Shown here one piece after another: positions 28,022-36,304 of a stretch of DNA of 64,000 bases (position 1 is its first letter; every line of letters starts with the position of its first letter). The notes under the pieces were generated by a model. The model was not told the DNA's origin and did no database searches. It was given only the letters and a program-made list of their open reading frames with translations. Position numbers and translations under genes: made by a program. This DNA comes from Prevotella sp. (lineage in GTDB: Bacteria; Bacteroidota; Bacteroidia; Bacteroidales; Bacteroidaceae): the NCBI GenBank assembly GCA_017645645.1, contig JAGCOB010000008.1, positions 124,001-188,000 on the forward strand, in the 5' to 3' direction.

Positions 28022-30169
28022 TTATTCTAGACTTAAGATACACTCGCTTCCTTCTACGACCTGTTTGCCTGCGGGATAACTCTGACTTCTGACCTTTCCC
28101 CTGCCATGCAACTTCACCTTCAGTCCCTGGCTTTCCATCAGGTAGACAGCATCTTTCGCTCCCATGCCAGTCACATCAGGTGTAATACCTTTGCTGATCT
28201 GGGTCTGCTTTAAGGCAATCTGACTCGTCTGACGCTCTGCCTTTCCCCAGATAGGATTACCATTTGCATACGATCCGCTCCAGGACGGGTCGGTCTTGAT
28301 ACCTAAATGGCTCAACACATAGTTGGCATCCAGTATGTTGCCGTTCTTTACGTCAGGAATTGCCACAGAGGTCGTGTCATGTGCGTCTTTGACGTGTAGT
28401 TTCAGGTTACGTGCCATCACTCCCTCGGCAATATGATGGAAGACGACACCGCTCATACCGCCGCCAGAGGCGGGCAAACCAGATTTCTTCAGACAGACGA
28501 TACAGGTGTATCTGGGGTTGTCGGCAGGGAAGAATCCGGCGAATGACAACCAGTATTTGACGATACCGGTCTTATAGCCGCCACCTTCTGCAATCTGTGC
28601 CGTACCCGTTTTTCCTGCTACTTTGAACATCCGTGAGCCAGCTTTTCTTCCCAGTCCTTGACTGACGACATGTTCCAGGATAGTCTGCATCGTCTTGATT
28701 GTTTGTGGCTTCGCAATACGTCGTTCCATCACTTTCTCGGGCGGGAACTCCGCAATCACTTTACCGTCTTTCATGACGCTCTTGACAAAGCGTGGTCGCA
28801 TCATGATACCGTCATTGGCTATCGCATTATAGAATGTTACCGTTGAAATCGGAGGAATCTGTGTCTCGTAACCGATAGACATCCAGGGAAGGGCGGTCAT
28901 ACTCCAGTTCGTCCAATGTCCGTATTTGTCTTTCTCCGGCATACGGATATGGGGGCGTGCATAACCCTTGATGGGGAGTTTCAGGTCTGCGGCAATACCC
29001 GTACGGTAGATGCCCTCAATATATTTCTCAGGATGACTGCCGTATTTCTCGTCGATGATGCGACTGACACCGATATTGGAACTGACCTCCAGGATACGGG
29101 GGAGGGAGATATTGCCGTAGCCGCCACGCCGCCAGTTGTGGTCTTTCATCTCTCTGCCGTGCATAGGCCATATACCGCAGCCAGTTTCTACGCGGTAGGT
29201 GGTGTCGACGACACCGTCGTCAAGGGCGACCAGAATAGAGGCGGTCTTGAAGACGGAGCCTGGTTCGCGCAGGTCGGATACGGCATTGTTCTTGACCTCT
29301 CGATATTCTCCGTCAGCACAACGGGTCATGTTTACGATGGCCTTGATATCACCTGTCTGTACCTCCATGAGAATTGCCACACCAAGGTCGCCGCCAATCA
29401 GTTTCAACTCGTCGATGACGGCGCGCTCTGCAAGGTCCTGCATCTTGACATCAATGGTCGTGACGATGTCACAACCGTCGATAGGCATTGTGACAGGAAT
29501 GTTCATGTATTTGTTCAGGATCTTACGGCGGTTGGTCAAACCGGGAGTTCCGCGCAGGATGGAGTCATAGGCCAGTTCCAGACCCTGGCGGGCACTGTCT
29601 TTGGCACCGTACATCGAACCGATGGTGCGCACAGCTAAGGAAGAGAACGGGCGTTTGCGGGCGTTGAATTCCTCCTCATGGAAGCCGCTCTTGTATTTGG
29701 GCATACGGAAGAGTGGCAGTTGCTTGACCTCCGTATAGGTGTTATAGTCGATGCGTCGTGGCCAAATGGGCCAGTGCTGTGACATTTTCTGGTGTCCTTC
29801 TTCCAGATGCTTCTTGAATTCCTCGGCACTCTTTTCGGGGAAGATCTCGTGGAGTCCCATGCAGATGGAGTCTACCTTCTCTTGCCAGATGGAGTCCTTT
29901 TTCTCACCGCCAGCCTGGAAGTCCATGAAGATTCTATATTCAGGAATAGAACTTGCCATGAGTTGTCCGTCACAACTGAGGATATTTCCACGTTTGGGTT
30001 TCACGCTGACACTGTCTTTCTTCAGGCGGTCTGCCACCTCTGTCCAGTATTGTTTCTTGGCCGTCATGATATAGAAGGCTTTGCCGATGACGGCAAGACC
30101 GACCAGTGTGAGCACTACGGCAATCGCCATATAGCGCGGCATTACTTTATCATTGTCGAATTTACTCAT
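28022..30169 (-). CDS. ftsI: Septal penicillin-binding protein FtsI (PBP3, transpeptidase) with PASTA domain
   Basis: The 715-residue class B penicillin-binding protein cross-links septal peptidoglycan with FtsW. It has one N-terminal membrane segment, a dimerisation domain and a transpeptidase domain with the three active-site motifs: SVFK (Ser305, Lys308), SSN (363-365) and KTG (520-522). A single PASTA-like domain ends the protein ([20 protein letters not shown] onward). It is longer than the 590-residue enterobacterial protein because of the N-terminal region and PASTA tail. It follows the ftsL-like gene by 9 nt. Confidence 0.96.
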   Translation of the reverse strand: MSKFDNDKVMPRYMAIAVVLTLVGLAVIGKAFYIMTAKKQYWTEVADRLKKDSVSVKPKRGNILSCDGQLMASSIPEYRIFMDFQAGGEKKDSIWQEKVDSICMGLHEIFPEKSAEEFKKHLEEGHQKMSQHWPIWPRRIDYNTYTEVKQLPLFRMPKYKSGFHEEEFNARKRPFSSLAVRTIGSMYGAKDSARQGLELAYDSILRGTPGLTNRRKILNKYMNIPVTMPIDGCDIVTTIDVKMQDLAERAVIDELKLIGGDLGVAILMEVQTGDIKAIVNMTRCADGEYREVKNNAVSDLREPGSVFKTASILVALDDGVVDTTYRVETGCGIWPMHGREMKDHNWRRGGYGNISLPRILEVSSNIGVSRIIDEKYGSHPEKYIEGIYRTGIAADLKLPIKGYARPHIRMPEKDKYGHWTNWSMTALPWMSIGYETQIPPISTVTFYNAIANDGIMMRPRFVKSVMKDGKVIAEFPPEKVMERRIAKPQTIKTMQTILEHVVSQGLGRKAGSRMFKVAGKTGTAQIAEGGGYKTGIVKYWLSFAGFFPADNPRYTCIVCLKKSGLPASGGGMSGVVFHHIAEGVMARNLKLHVKDAHDTTSVAIPDVKNGNILDANYVLSHLGIKTDPSWSGSYANGNPIWGKAERQTSQIALKQTQISKGITPDVTGMGAKDAVYLMESQGLKVKLHGRGKVRSQSYPAGKQVVEGSECILSLE

Positions 30170-30178
30170 GACGGTTTC

Positions 30179-30667
30179 TTATTCTGGTATTTGTATGATA
30201 TAAGGAGGCTGGTCTGCGATGTGTAACAGCGAGTCCTTGTTTTGTTTCAAGATGTCGAGGACATGACTCTCACGGCATTTCTCCGTCAGCGTACTAGAGG
30301 CGGCAAGTGCCTTGTTCTTGGCATCTTTCAATTCCGTCTCCAACTTGTCAATGGTCTGCATGTCCTGTTGGCACTGATAGCGGAAAGCTACATAGACGAT
30401 GGTGAAGGCAACGATGAGTACAAACAGCCAGAGTTGTGAGCGTACCATCTCTGCCGTGAGGATGTCACCACCGAGGATGGTACGGAGGTTGACCTGCTGG
30501 GAAGGTCTGGGGTCTTCCTCGCTGGCAGTCTCCTTGATCTTCTTGATGGTTTCTTGCAACACCTCTTCAGCACGGTCGTCTTTACTACCATCCAGTTCTT
30601 CCTCTTCTTCCGGCTCTACGGGAAGTTCGATTTCCCGTATTTCTTCTTGTATCTCGTATTTCTTCAT
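30179..30667 (-). CDS. ftsL: FtsL-like cell division protein
   Basis: The 162-residue protein has a long acidic cytoplasmic N-terminus, one membrane segment (LWLFVLIVAFTIVYVAFRY, about residues 80-98) and a periplasmic coiled-coil region (MQTIDKLETELKDAKNKALA). This is the topology of FtsL, which joins FtsQ and FtsB to activate FtsWI. Sequence conservation in FtsL is low, so the call rests on topology and on position between rsmH and ftsI, where ftsL normally sits. Six bases separate it from rsmH. Confidence 0.8.
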   Translation of the reverse strand: MKKYEIQEEIREIELPVEPEEEEELDGSKDDRAEEVLQETIKKIKETASEEDPRPSQQVNLRTILGGDILTAEMVRSQLWLFVLIVAFTIVYVAFRYQCQQDMQTIDKLETELKDAKNKALAASSTLTEKCRESHVLDILKQNKDSLLHIADQPPYIIQIPE

Positions 30668-30673
30668 GTGCTT

Positions 30674-31588
30674 CTATATCTTTTCTGCGATTCTAAGTTT
30701 GGCACTACGGCTTCTCGGGTTTGTCTGTAACTCCTCCTCCGACGGGGTGATGACCTTGTTGGATACTGTCCTAAAAGGACTGGAGATACGTCCGAAGAAA
30801 TCCTGTTCGACTTTCCCTTCCACGTTTCCTGCCTTCATGACATTCTTCACGATACGGTCTTCCAGCGAGTGGTAGGTGATGACACTGAGTCTTCCTTTTG
30901 TCGTTAATAGGCTCGTGGCACTTTTCAGCATGTCGCGCAGGGCGTCCATCTCATGGTTGACCTCGATGCGCAGTGCCTGGTACATCTTTGCCAGGTTTTT
31001 CTTTTCTTTCTCTGTGCGGATGAGTTTTTCCGTCGCTTTCGTCAGATCGACAGTGGTCTCTATCCGCTGTTGCTGACGGTACGCACAGATGGCGGCAGCG
31101 ATACGGCGCGCATTCTTCAGTTCTCCATACAGATAGAACACGTCCGCCAAAGCCTCTTCGCTGTATTCGTTGAGGATGTCTGCTGCTGTCTTGCCCGCGC
31201 GTTTATTCATGCGCATATCAAGTGGTGCGTCGTAGCGGAAAGAGAAACCGCGTGTCTCGTCGTCGAAATGGTGGGAGGACACGCCTAAGTCGGCCAACAG
31301 TCCGTCGATCTGTTCCACACCATAATAGTGCATCCAGTTATGGAGATATCTGAAATTGCTGCGTACGAAAGTGAATCGGTCGTCGTCAACGATGTTCTGT
31401 TCCGCATCTGCATCCTGGTCGAAACTGTACAGATGTCCTTTCTTGTCTAATCGGGAAAGAATCTCACGACTGTGACCGCCTCCGCCGAAGGTTACATCCA
31501 CGTAGATACCGTCAGACTTGATGTCAAGTCCGTCAACACTCTCCTTTAGGAGAACAGGTACGTGGTATGTCTCAGCGGTTGTCACCAT
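30674..31588 (-). CDS. rsmH: 16S rRNA (cytosine-1402-N4)-methyltransferase
   Basis: The 304-residue SAM-dependent enzyme methylates C1402 of 16S rRNA and is a standard second gene of the dcw cluster (formerly mraW). Conserved parts are HVPVLLKESVDGL, VDVTFGGGGHSREIL (SAM site), LLADLGVSSHHFDDETRGFSFR and the C-terminal NPRSRSAKLRIAEKI. The start at ATG 31588 is chosen; a TTG six bases upstream is possible. Two bases separate it from the mraZ stop, within a small heptamer repeat. Confidence 0.97.
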   Translation of the reverse strand: MVTTAETYHVPVLLKESVDGLDIKSDGIYVDVTFGGGGHSREILSRLDKKGHLYSFDQDADAEQNIVDDDRFTFVRSNFRYLHNWMHYYGVEQIDGLLADLGVSSHHFDDETRGFSFRYDAPLDMRMNKRAGKTAADILNEYSEEALADVFYLYGELKNARRIAAAICAYRQQQRIETTVDLTKATEKLIRTEKEKKNLAKMYQALRIEVNHEMDALRDMLKSATSLLTTKGRLSVITYHSLEDRIVKNVMKAGNVEGKVEQDFFGRISSPFRTVSNKVITPSEEELQTNPRSRSAKLRIAEKI

Positions 31589-31609
31589 TTTCAACTTTCA
31601 ACTTTCATT
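31589..31609. repeat. Three heptamer copies at the mraZ/rsmH junction
   Basis: TTTCAAC, TTTCAAC, TTTCATT on the plus strand. The repeat provides the last codons and the stop of mraZ (MKVES) and touches the rsmH start, so its copy number would set the end of MraZ and the spacing to rsmH. Confidence 0.65.
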
Positions 31610-32040
31610 AGTTCTTCCAAGGCGGCTCCGAAATCTTCGGGCGTCATCTGCTGCTCTTCGGCTTTCTGGACACTCCATATCTCGATGGTGTCACCCATGC
31701 CTACGAACTTGATATCCTGTTCGATGGCTGCCATGCGCTGATAGCGTTTGGGAATCAGGAAGCGTCCGTTGCCGTCCAGGGAAATCAACTCTACCTCACT
31801 GACGAACTGACGGTACACCTGTTGCTGTTGCTTGCTCCATCGGTTCAGTCGCTGTCGCATCTGATCCATCTGCTCGTTCCATACGGATTCAGGATAGAGT
31901 ACCAGACAGGCTTGGAATACGTCTTTCCTCAATACCAGCCGTTCTTCTCCGCTGGCTTGCAGAACCTTGCGGAAAACAGCAGGGAGGAAGGCACGTCCCT
32001 TAGCGTCTGTCTTTGCTTCAATATTACCTAAAAATCGCAT
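31591..32040 (-). CDS. mraZ: Transcriptional regulator MraZ
   Basis: The 149-residue protein has the two SpoVT/AbrB-like halves of MraZ: MRFLGNIEAKTDAKGRAFLP at the start and VELISLDGNGRFLIPKRYQ near residue 80, each holding the DxxGR core. MraZ in other bacteria binds TGGGN direct repeats in front of its own gene and represses the dcw cluster. Such repeats are present here (32087-32111), in front of a TAATTTTG element. The ATG at 32040 is the normal start; the frame is open further upstream but crosses the promoter. It is the first gene of the 13-gene cluster. Confidence 0.97.
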   Translation of the reverse strand: MRFLGNIEAKTDAKGRAFLPAVFRKVLQASGEERLVLRKDVFQACLVLYPESVWNEQMDQMRQRLNRWSKQQQQVYRQFVSEVELISLDGNGRFLIPKRYQRMAAIEQDIKFVGMGDTIEIWSVQKAEEQQMTPEDFGAALEELMKVES

Positions 32041-32069
32041 GCGTACTTCTTTTAATGATATATCGGTTG

Positions 32070-32077
32070 CAAAATTA
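32070..32077 (-). promoter_or_regulatory. -7 element of the mraZ promoter
   Basis: TAATTTTG on the minus strand, 29 nt before the mraZ ATG. The expected -33 position (near 32098-32101) reads TGGG and falls inside the MraZ boxes. Confidence 0.6.
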
Positions 32078-32086
32078 ATCAATTTC

Positions 32087-32111
32087 CTCCACAATCCCCC
32101 ACAATTCCCCA
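32087..32111 (-). promoter_or_regulatory. MraZ operator: three TGGGN-type boxes at 10-bp intervals
   Basis: On the minus strand TGGGG (32107-32111), TGGGG (32097-32101) and TGGAG (32087-32091) repeat exactly every 10 bp, with AATTG and GATTG between them. This matches the known MraZ site of TGGGN repeats separated by 5 nt. The boxes cover the -33 region of the mraZ promoter, so autorepression is the expected result. Confidence 0.8.
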
Positions 32112-32357
32112 CATTATTTTCATAAATAAACTTTTAAATTTTCTTAAAACGTAATAAATAGCTGATTTTAAGTGGTTTAGACTTTTAAATATTGGTGGGG
32201 GGATTCTGCTTTAGAGCTGTTTGTTTATTCTAATGCCTTCTATCACTTGTCGGAGTATCTTCTATGATGTGTTCTAAAGGCAGCTATGTCTGATACTAAA
32301 GGCTGTTATACCCCTATAGGAGATACTGGAATACACCTTAACAGATACCGGGGTGTG

Positions 32358-32392
32358 GGTTAAGGGTGAAGGGTTCACGGTTCATGGTTAAG
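32358..32392. repeat. Five copies of a heptamer repeat between mraZ and glsA
   Basis: GGTTAAG, GGTGAAG, GGTTCAC, GGTTCAT and GGTTAAG in tandem. The same family occurs at 54850-54891 inside a signal-peptide coding region. Confidence 0.85.
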
Positions 32393-32400
32393 GGGTAAAT

Positions 32401-32423
32401 GTGGTCATGACCTTCATGACCAC
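32401..32423. repeat. Perfect 10-bp inverted repeat, operator or terminator candidate
   Basis: GTGGTCATGA (32401-32410), loop CCT, TCATGACCAC (32414-32423), followed by an AT-rich stretch with a run of six T. It lies about 100 bp upstream of the glsA start. Confidence 0.7.
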
Positions 32424-32494
32424 TTTCAAAATATTTTTTGCGAAATAGTTGCACATTTTTTTTGGAAAAAGTGCAGATTCTCAAACAAAATGAT

Positions 32495-32502
32495 TATTTT
32501 TG
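32495..32502 (+). promoter_or_regulatory. -7 element of the glsA-glsB promoter
   Basis: TATTTTTG, 29 nt before the ATG at 32532. No clear -33 element was found at the usual distance. Confidence 0.5.
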
Positions 32503-32531
32503 CATCCTGTTAGTGTGAAATCGTGAGAGGA

Positions 32532-33359
32532 ATGGAACAAATCTCGGAGAAAACGATAGATATCGAAAAGATTCTCAAGAGCAAGATGGGAGCCAAGGCC
32601 AAATGGGTCCCTGGCTTTCTCGTTTCGTGGTTGAAACGCATTATCCATGAGGATCAGGTGAATGCCTTCCTCTGGGAGAGTCGTGACAAGACAGGTACGG
32701 AATGGTTAGAGGCTTGTGTGGAGTATCTACAGATGACACTCGTCATCAAAGGTAAGGAGAACCTGCCCGACAAGAACGACGGTCGCCTGTACACTTTCGT
32801 ATCGAACCATCCCTTGGGCGGAGAAGACGGTGTTGCTTTAGGTGCCATTATCGGTCGCCACTATGACAGTCGTTTCCGCTATCTTGTCAACGACCTGTTG
32901 ATGAATCTCCCCGGACTGGCTCCGCTTTGTATCCCCATCAATAAGACGGGCAGTCAGAGCCGTAACTTCCCGGCGATGGTGAAAGCAGGATTCGAGAGCG
33001 ACAACCACATGCTGATGTATCCGGCAGGCATCTGTTCACGCAAGCAGAGTGACGGTACCATCCGTGACATCCCCTGGTCGAAGACGTTTATCGCCAAGAG
33101 TGTGGAGTACAAGCGTGATATCGTACCCATCCACTTCAGTGGTGAGAACTCTAAATTTTTCTACCGTTTGGCAAACTTCAGCGACAAGCATCTGAAATTC
33201 AACCTCGCGATGTTGTTTTTAGTCGACGAAATGTATAAAAACGTCGGTAAGACCTTTGAGGTGAAGATCGGAAAACCCATTCCCTGGCAGACTTTCGACA
33301 AGAGCAAAACTCCGATGGAATGGGCACAATTTGTACAAAACCAAGTATATTCCCTATAA
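32532..33359 (+). CDS. glsA: PlsC-like O-acyltransferase, probable glycine-lipid synthase subunit GlsA
   Basis: The 275-residue protein is an acyltransferase of the lysophosphatidic acid type, with the SNHPLGGEDG motif (His-x4/5-Asp catalytic box, near residue 95) and the substrate motif YPAGICSRKQ. It is followed after 32 nt by a GNAT-type N-acyltransferase. The same pair in Bacteroides (glsB/glsA) makes glycine lipids: GlsB forms the N-acyl glycine and GlsA adds the second acyl group to its 3-hydroxyl. That pathway is established for Bacteroides thetaiotaomicron; its assignment here is by motif and pairing. The ATG at 32532 is preferred to a GTG at 32523. Confidence 0.8.
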   Translation: MEQISEKTIDIEKILKSKMGAKAKWVPGFLVSWLKRIIHEDQVNAFLWESRDKTGTEWLEACVEYLQMTLVIKGKENLPDKNDGRLYTFVSNHPLGGEDGVALGAIIGRHYDSRFRYLVNDLLMNLPGLAPLCIPINKTGSQSRNFPAMVKAGFESDNHMLMYPAGICSRKQSDGTIRDIPWSKTFIAKSVEYKRDIVPIHFSGENSKFFYRLANFSDKHLKFNLAMLFLVDEMYKNVGKTFEVKIGKPIPWQTFDKSKTPMEWAQFVQNQVYSL

Positions 33360-33391
33360 ACCCTACAACCAAGACAAACAGCCAGAAAACT

Positions 33392-34387
33392 ATGGAACAA
33401 GAGATTATCCAGCCGATTGACAAAGAATTGCTCAAGAGCGAACTGACCTCCGACAAACAGTTGCGTCTGACTAACAAGAGCAACAACGAGATTTATGTAG
33501 TGACCGTGCATAATGCTCCCAACGTGTTGAAGGAGGTTGGTCGTCTGCGTGAGATTGTGTTCCGTGAGGCTGGCGGAGGTACGGGTAAGGCGATGGATCT
33601 CGATGAATTCGACCTTTGTGACAATTGCTACAAGCAGTTGATTGTCTGGAATCCAGAGGCGGAGGAGATTATCGGCGGGTATCGTTATCTTTTAGGTACA
33701 GATTGGGAATATGACGAAAAGGGACAGCCGATTCTCGCTACGAGTCATATGTTCCATTTCTCCGAGAAATTCTTGAAGGAATATGCTCCTTATACGGCAG
33801 AGTTAGGGCGCTCCTTCGTGTCCTTGCCCTACCAGTCGTCGCGCATGGGGGCCAAGAGTCTGTTTGCCCTCGACAACCTATGGGACGGTCTGGGTGCCAT
33901 CACGGTGATTCGTCCTAACGTACGTTATTACTTTGGCAAGATGACGATGTATCCCTCCTATATCCGTAAGGGTCGTGACATGATTCTCTATTTCCTGAAG
34001 AAATACTTTGACGACAAGGAGAAGTTGATTATCCCGATGAAACCGCTGGAATTAGAGAGTGATCCGAAAGAATTAGAGACACTTTTCTGTGGTCATTCCT
34101 TCAAGGAAGACTATCTCGTCCTGAATCGTGAAATCCGGAAGATGGGCTATAATATCCCTCCATTGGTCAATGCCTATATGGGCTTGTCTCCTACAATGAA
34201 ACTCTTCGGTACCGCCATCAACTATGGTTTCGGTGATGTGGAGGAGACAGGTATCCTGATTGCCATTGACGAGATCTTCGAGGAGAAGCGGAAACGTCAT
34301 ATCGATACTTTTATGGTAGAGCATCGTGATGAGATAGCCATCACCTCTGGTGCCAACAAGGTGATTTACAAGGAGGGGAAAGATTAA
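33392..34387 (+). CDS. glsB: OlsB/GlsB-like N-acyltransferase of glycine-lipid synthesis
   Basis: The 331-residue protein has the fold signature of the OlsB/hemolysin-type GNAT acyltransferases: VGRLREIVFREAGGGTGKAMDLDEFD, present here in parts, then GGYRYLLG, AELGRSFVSLPYQ and the N-terminal part LTNKSNNEIYVVTV. In Bacteroides the equivalent protein makes N-acyl-3-hydroxyacyl glycine (commendamide), the precursor of glycine lipids. It follows the O-acyltransferase gene by 32 nt, so both are one operon. The start at 33392 avoids overlap with the upstream gene. The alternative reading as an ornithine-lipid N-acyltransferase cannot be excluded from sequence alone. Confidence 0.8.
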   Translation: MEQEIIQPIDKELLKSELTSDKQLRLTNKSNNEIYVVTVHNAPNVLKEVGRLREIVFREAGGGTGKAMDLDEFDLCDNCYKQLIVWNPEAEEIIGGYRYLLGTDWEYDEKGQPILATSHMFHFSEKFLKEYAPYTAELGRSFVSLPYQSSRMGAKSLFALDNLWDGLGAITVIRPNVRYYFGKMTMYPSYIRKGRDMILYFLKKYFDDKEKLIIPMKPLELESDPKELETLFCGHSFKEDYLVLNREIRKMGYNIPPLVNAYMGLSPTMKLFGTAINYGFGDVEETGILIAIDEIFEEKRKRHIDTFMVEHRDEIAITSGANKVIYKEGKD

Positions 34388-34390
34388 CTC

Positions 34391-35734
34391 TTAAACAATC
34401 GGCAACGAGATTCCGTTGATTTTCTGGAAGACATCCAACGCATAGACATCCGTCATACCGGCGATATAGTCGATGACGGCCATGAGACGTGTCTCTAAGT
34501 CAGGAGTGTCGATGTCGTATTGGCTGGAGACGCGGTCAATGAGTTGCTTGGAATAGAAACGGTCAGGATGCATCACCGCCTCGACCATCTGTTCCATGAG
34601 TGTCGCCATGATTTTGTAACCCGACAGTTCTACGTCCAGTACGGGACGACTGCGGTAGATACGTGTGACAGACAGTTCCGCACATTTCTTGTAGGCCTGG
34701 GCTTGGGGTTCGTTGATATGGTCTATCAGGCTGCCCTGGAAGGTGCCGGCAAGGATTTCCTCTTCATGTTCAATAAAAGTGCTGACACACTCGTTCTCCA
34801 GTTTGCCGATGACACAGGCGCGCATATAGACCACTTTCTCGTTGGCATCCTGTAAACCCTCAAAGGCAATACGGTCACGGATCTTTTGCTGGTTCTCCTC
34901 GTCAAAGAAACTCAGCAGCAACGCTTCCGTCTCCTCATAAGAGAGAATCTTCAGTTTATGGGCGTCCTCGATGTCCATGATCTCATAGCAGATATCGTCG
35001 GCAGCTTCTACCAGATAGACCAACGGGTGACGGACATATCTCAACGGTTCTCCCTCTTTGGAGATGCGAATAATACCCATTTCATCGGCAATTTTCTGGT
35101 AATATCCTTCTTCGGAATGGAAGAAGCCGAATTTCCCTTTTTTGCCTGCCACAGAGGAAGCGAAGGGATATTTCACAATACTGGCCAGTGTACTGTAGGT
35201 CATCACGAAACCACCCGGACGACGACCTTTGAACTGATGGGTCAGGAGTCGGAAGGCATTGGCATTTCCCTCGAAATGGGTGATGTCGTCCCAAAAGACA
35301 GGACTGACCATCTCCCTGAGATCCTTCCCCTTTCCCTCCGTGAAGAATGTCTGGATGGCCTTCTCTCCGCTGTGTCCGAAGGGAGGGTTGCCCAAGTCGT
35401 GTGCAAGACATGCCGTGCTGACGATTTGTCCGATCTGCTCGAACATCGTGTCTTTCAGTTCCGGGTATTTGTGGCGGATGAGACATTGGGCGACATCATT
35501 GCCCAGTGACATACCCACGCTGGCGACCTCCAACGAGTGCGTCAGGCGGTTGTGTACGAAGATACTGCCAGGCAGGGGGAATACCTGTGTCTTGTTCTGT
35601 AAACGGCGGAAGGGCGCAGAGAAGATCAGACGGTCATAGTCGCGCTTGAATTCGGTTCTGTCGTCATGTCGTTCCGTATGACGGTATTCCTGTCCTAACC
35701 GCTTGTTTGAAATGAGTTGTTTCCAGTCCATCAT
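34391..35734 (-). CDS. dgt: Deoxyguanosinetriphosphate triphosphohydrolase-like protein (HD domain)
   Basis: The 447-residue protein has the HD-domain motifs of dGTPases: RLQNKTQVFPLP, NRLTHSLEVASVG (His) and ACLAHDLGNPPFGHSGE (His-Asp), followed by DDITHFEGNANAFR and YLVEAADDICYEIMDIED. Such enzymes cleave dNTPs to the nucleoside and triphosphate and so shape the dNTP pool. The ATG at 35734 (or 35731) lies only 4 to 7 nt after a TATCTTTG element, so the message may have almost no leader. Its stop faces the glsB stop with 3 nt between them. Confidence 0.9.
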   Translation of the reverse strand: MMDWKQLISNKRLGQEYRHTERHDDRTEFKRDYDRLIFSAPFRRLQNKTQVFPLPGSIFVHNRLTHSLEVASVGMSLGNDVAQCLIRHKYPELKDTMFEQIGQIVSTACLAHDLGNPPFGHSGEKAIQTFFTEGKGKDLREMVSPVFWDDITHFEGNANAFRLLTHQFKGRRPGGFVMTYSTLASIVKYPFASSVAGKKGKFGFFHSEEGYYQKIADEMGIIRISKEGEPLRYVRHPLVYLVEAADDICYEIMDIEDAHKLKILSYEETEALLLSFFDEENQQKIRDRIAFEGLQDANEKVVYMRACVIGKLENECVSTFIEHEEEILAGTFQGSLIDHINEPQAQAYKKCAELSVTRIYRSRPVLDVELSGYKIMATLMEQMVEAVMHPDRFYSKQLIDRVSSQYDIDTPDLETRLMAVIDYIAGMTDVYALDVFQKINGISLPIV

Positions 35735-35738
35735 GGTG

Positions 35739-35746
35739 CAAAGATA
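35739..35746 (-). promoter_or_regulatory. -7 element in front of the dGTPase gene
   Basis: TATCTTTG on the minus strand, 4 nt before the ATG at 35734. No good -33 element was found at 19-20 nt. Confidence 0.5.
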
Positions 35747-35806
35747 GTAATAAGTGAGTGAAAAGTTGTCTTTTTTGTACAAAAACTCACATTTTTCTTT
35801 GAAAAA

Positions 35807-35838
35807 TATGGCTATTTGGAGAGAAATGACTACTTTTG
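35807..35838 (+). promoter_or_regulatory. Probable promoter for the dut operon
   Basis: TATG (35807-35810), 20 nt, then TACTTTTG (35831-35838), 25 nt before the dut ATG. The -33 element has one mismatch. Confidence 0.55.
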
Positions 35839-35863
35839 CACATTATTATAGTAACATTTCGAA

Positions 35864-36301
35864 ATGATACAGATAAAAGTTGTCAACAAAGGGCACCAAC
35901 AGTTGCCCGCTTATGCTACACCGCAGAGTGCAGGCATGGATCTTCGTGCGAATATCGACGAACCTATCACACTTCATCCGTTGGAGCGTCGTCTGATTCC
36001 TACGGGACTGCATATCGCCTTGCCGGAAGGCTATGAGGCACAGGTGCGTCCCCGCAGCGGACTGGCCCTGAAGCACGGATTGACCGTGTTGAATACACCA
36101 GGTACGATTGATGCAGACTATCGTGGAGAGATAGGCGTAGTACTTGTCAACCTCTCGAAGGAAGACTTCGTCATCAATGACGGCGAGCGTATCGCCCAGA
36201 TGGTCATTGCCCGTCATGAACAAGCGGACTTTGTCGTGGTGGAGGAACTCGACCAGACGGAGCGCGGCGAAGGAGGCTATGGACATACAGGAGTAAAATA
36301 A
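35864..36301 (+). CDS. dut: Deoxyuridine triphosphatase
   Basis: The 145-residue trimeric dUTPase hydrolyses dUTP to dUMP and pyrophosphate, keeping uracil out of DNA. All five family motifs are seen: AGMDLRA (23-29), RPRSGLA (62-68), [14 protein letters not shown] (77-90), GERIAQMVI (107-115) and [10 protein letters not shown] near the C-terminus. It is the first gene of a likely operon with a TPR protein, a DUF4292 lipoprotein and an EnvC-like protein (3 nt, overlap of 4 nt, then 6 nt). That order looks conserved in Bacteroidetes as far as I recall. Confidence 0.97.
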   Translation: MIQIKVVNKGHQQLPAYATPQSAGMDLRANIDEPITLHPLERRLIPTGLHIALPEGYEAQVRPRSGLALKHGLTVLNTPGTIDADYRGEIGVVLVNLSKEDFVINDGERIAQMVIARHEQADFVVVEELDQTERGEGGYGHTGVK

Positions 36302-36304
36302 AGG

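Larger units (their letters stand above)
32112..32494. other. Intergenic region between mraZ and glsA
   Basis: About 380 nt without a gene. It holds AT-rich DNA next to the mraZ operator, a G-rich heptamer repeat (32358-32392) and a perfect 10-bp inverted repeat (32401-32423). No RNA gene was recognised. Confidence 0.6.
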
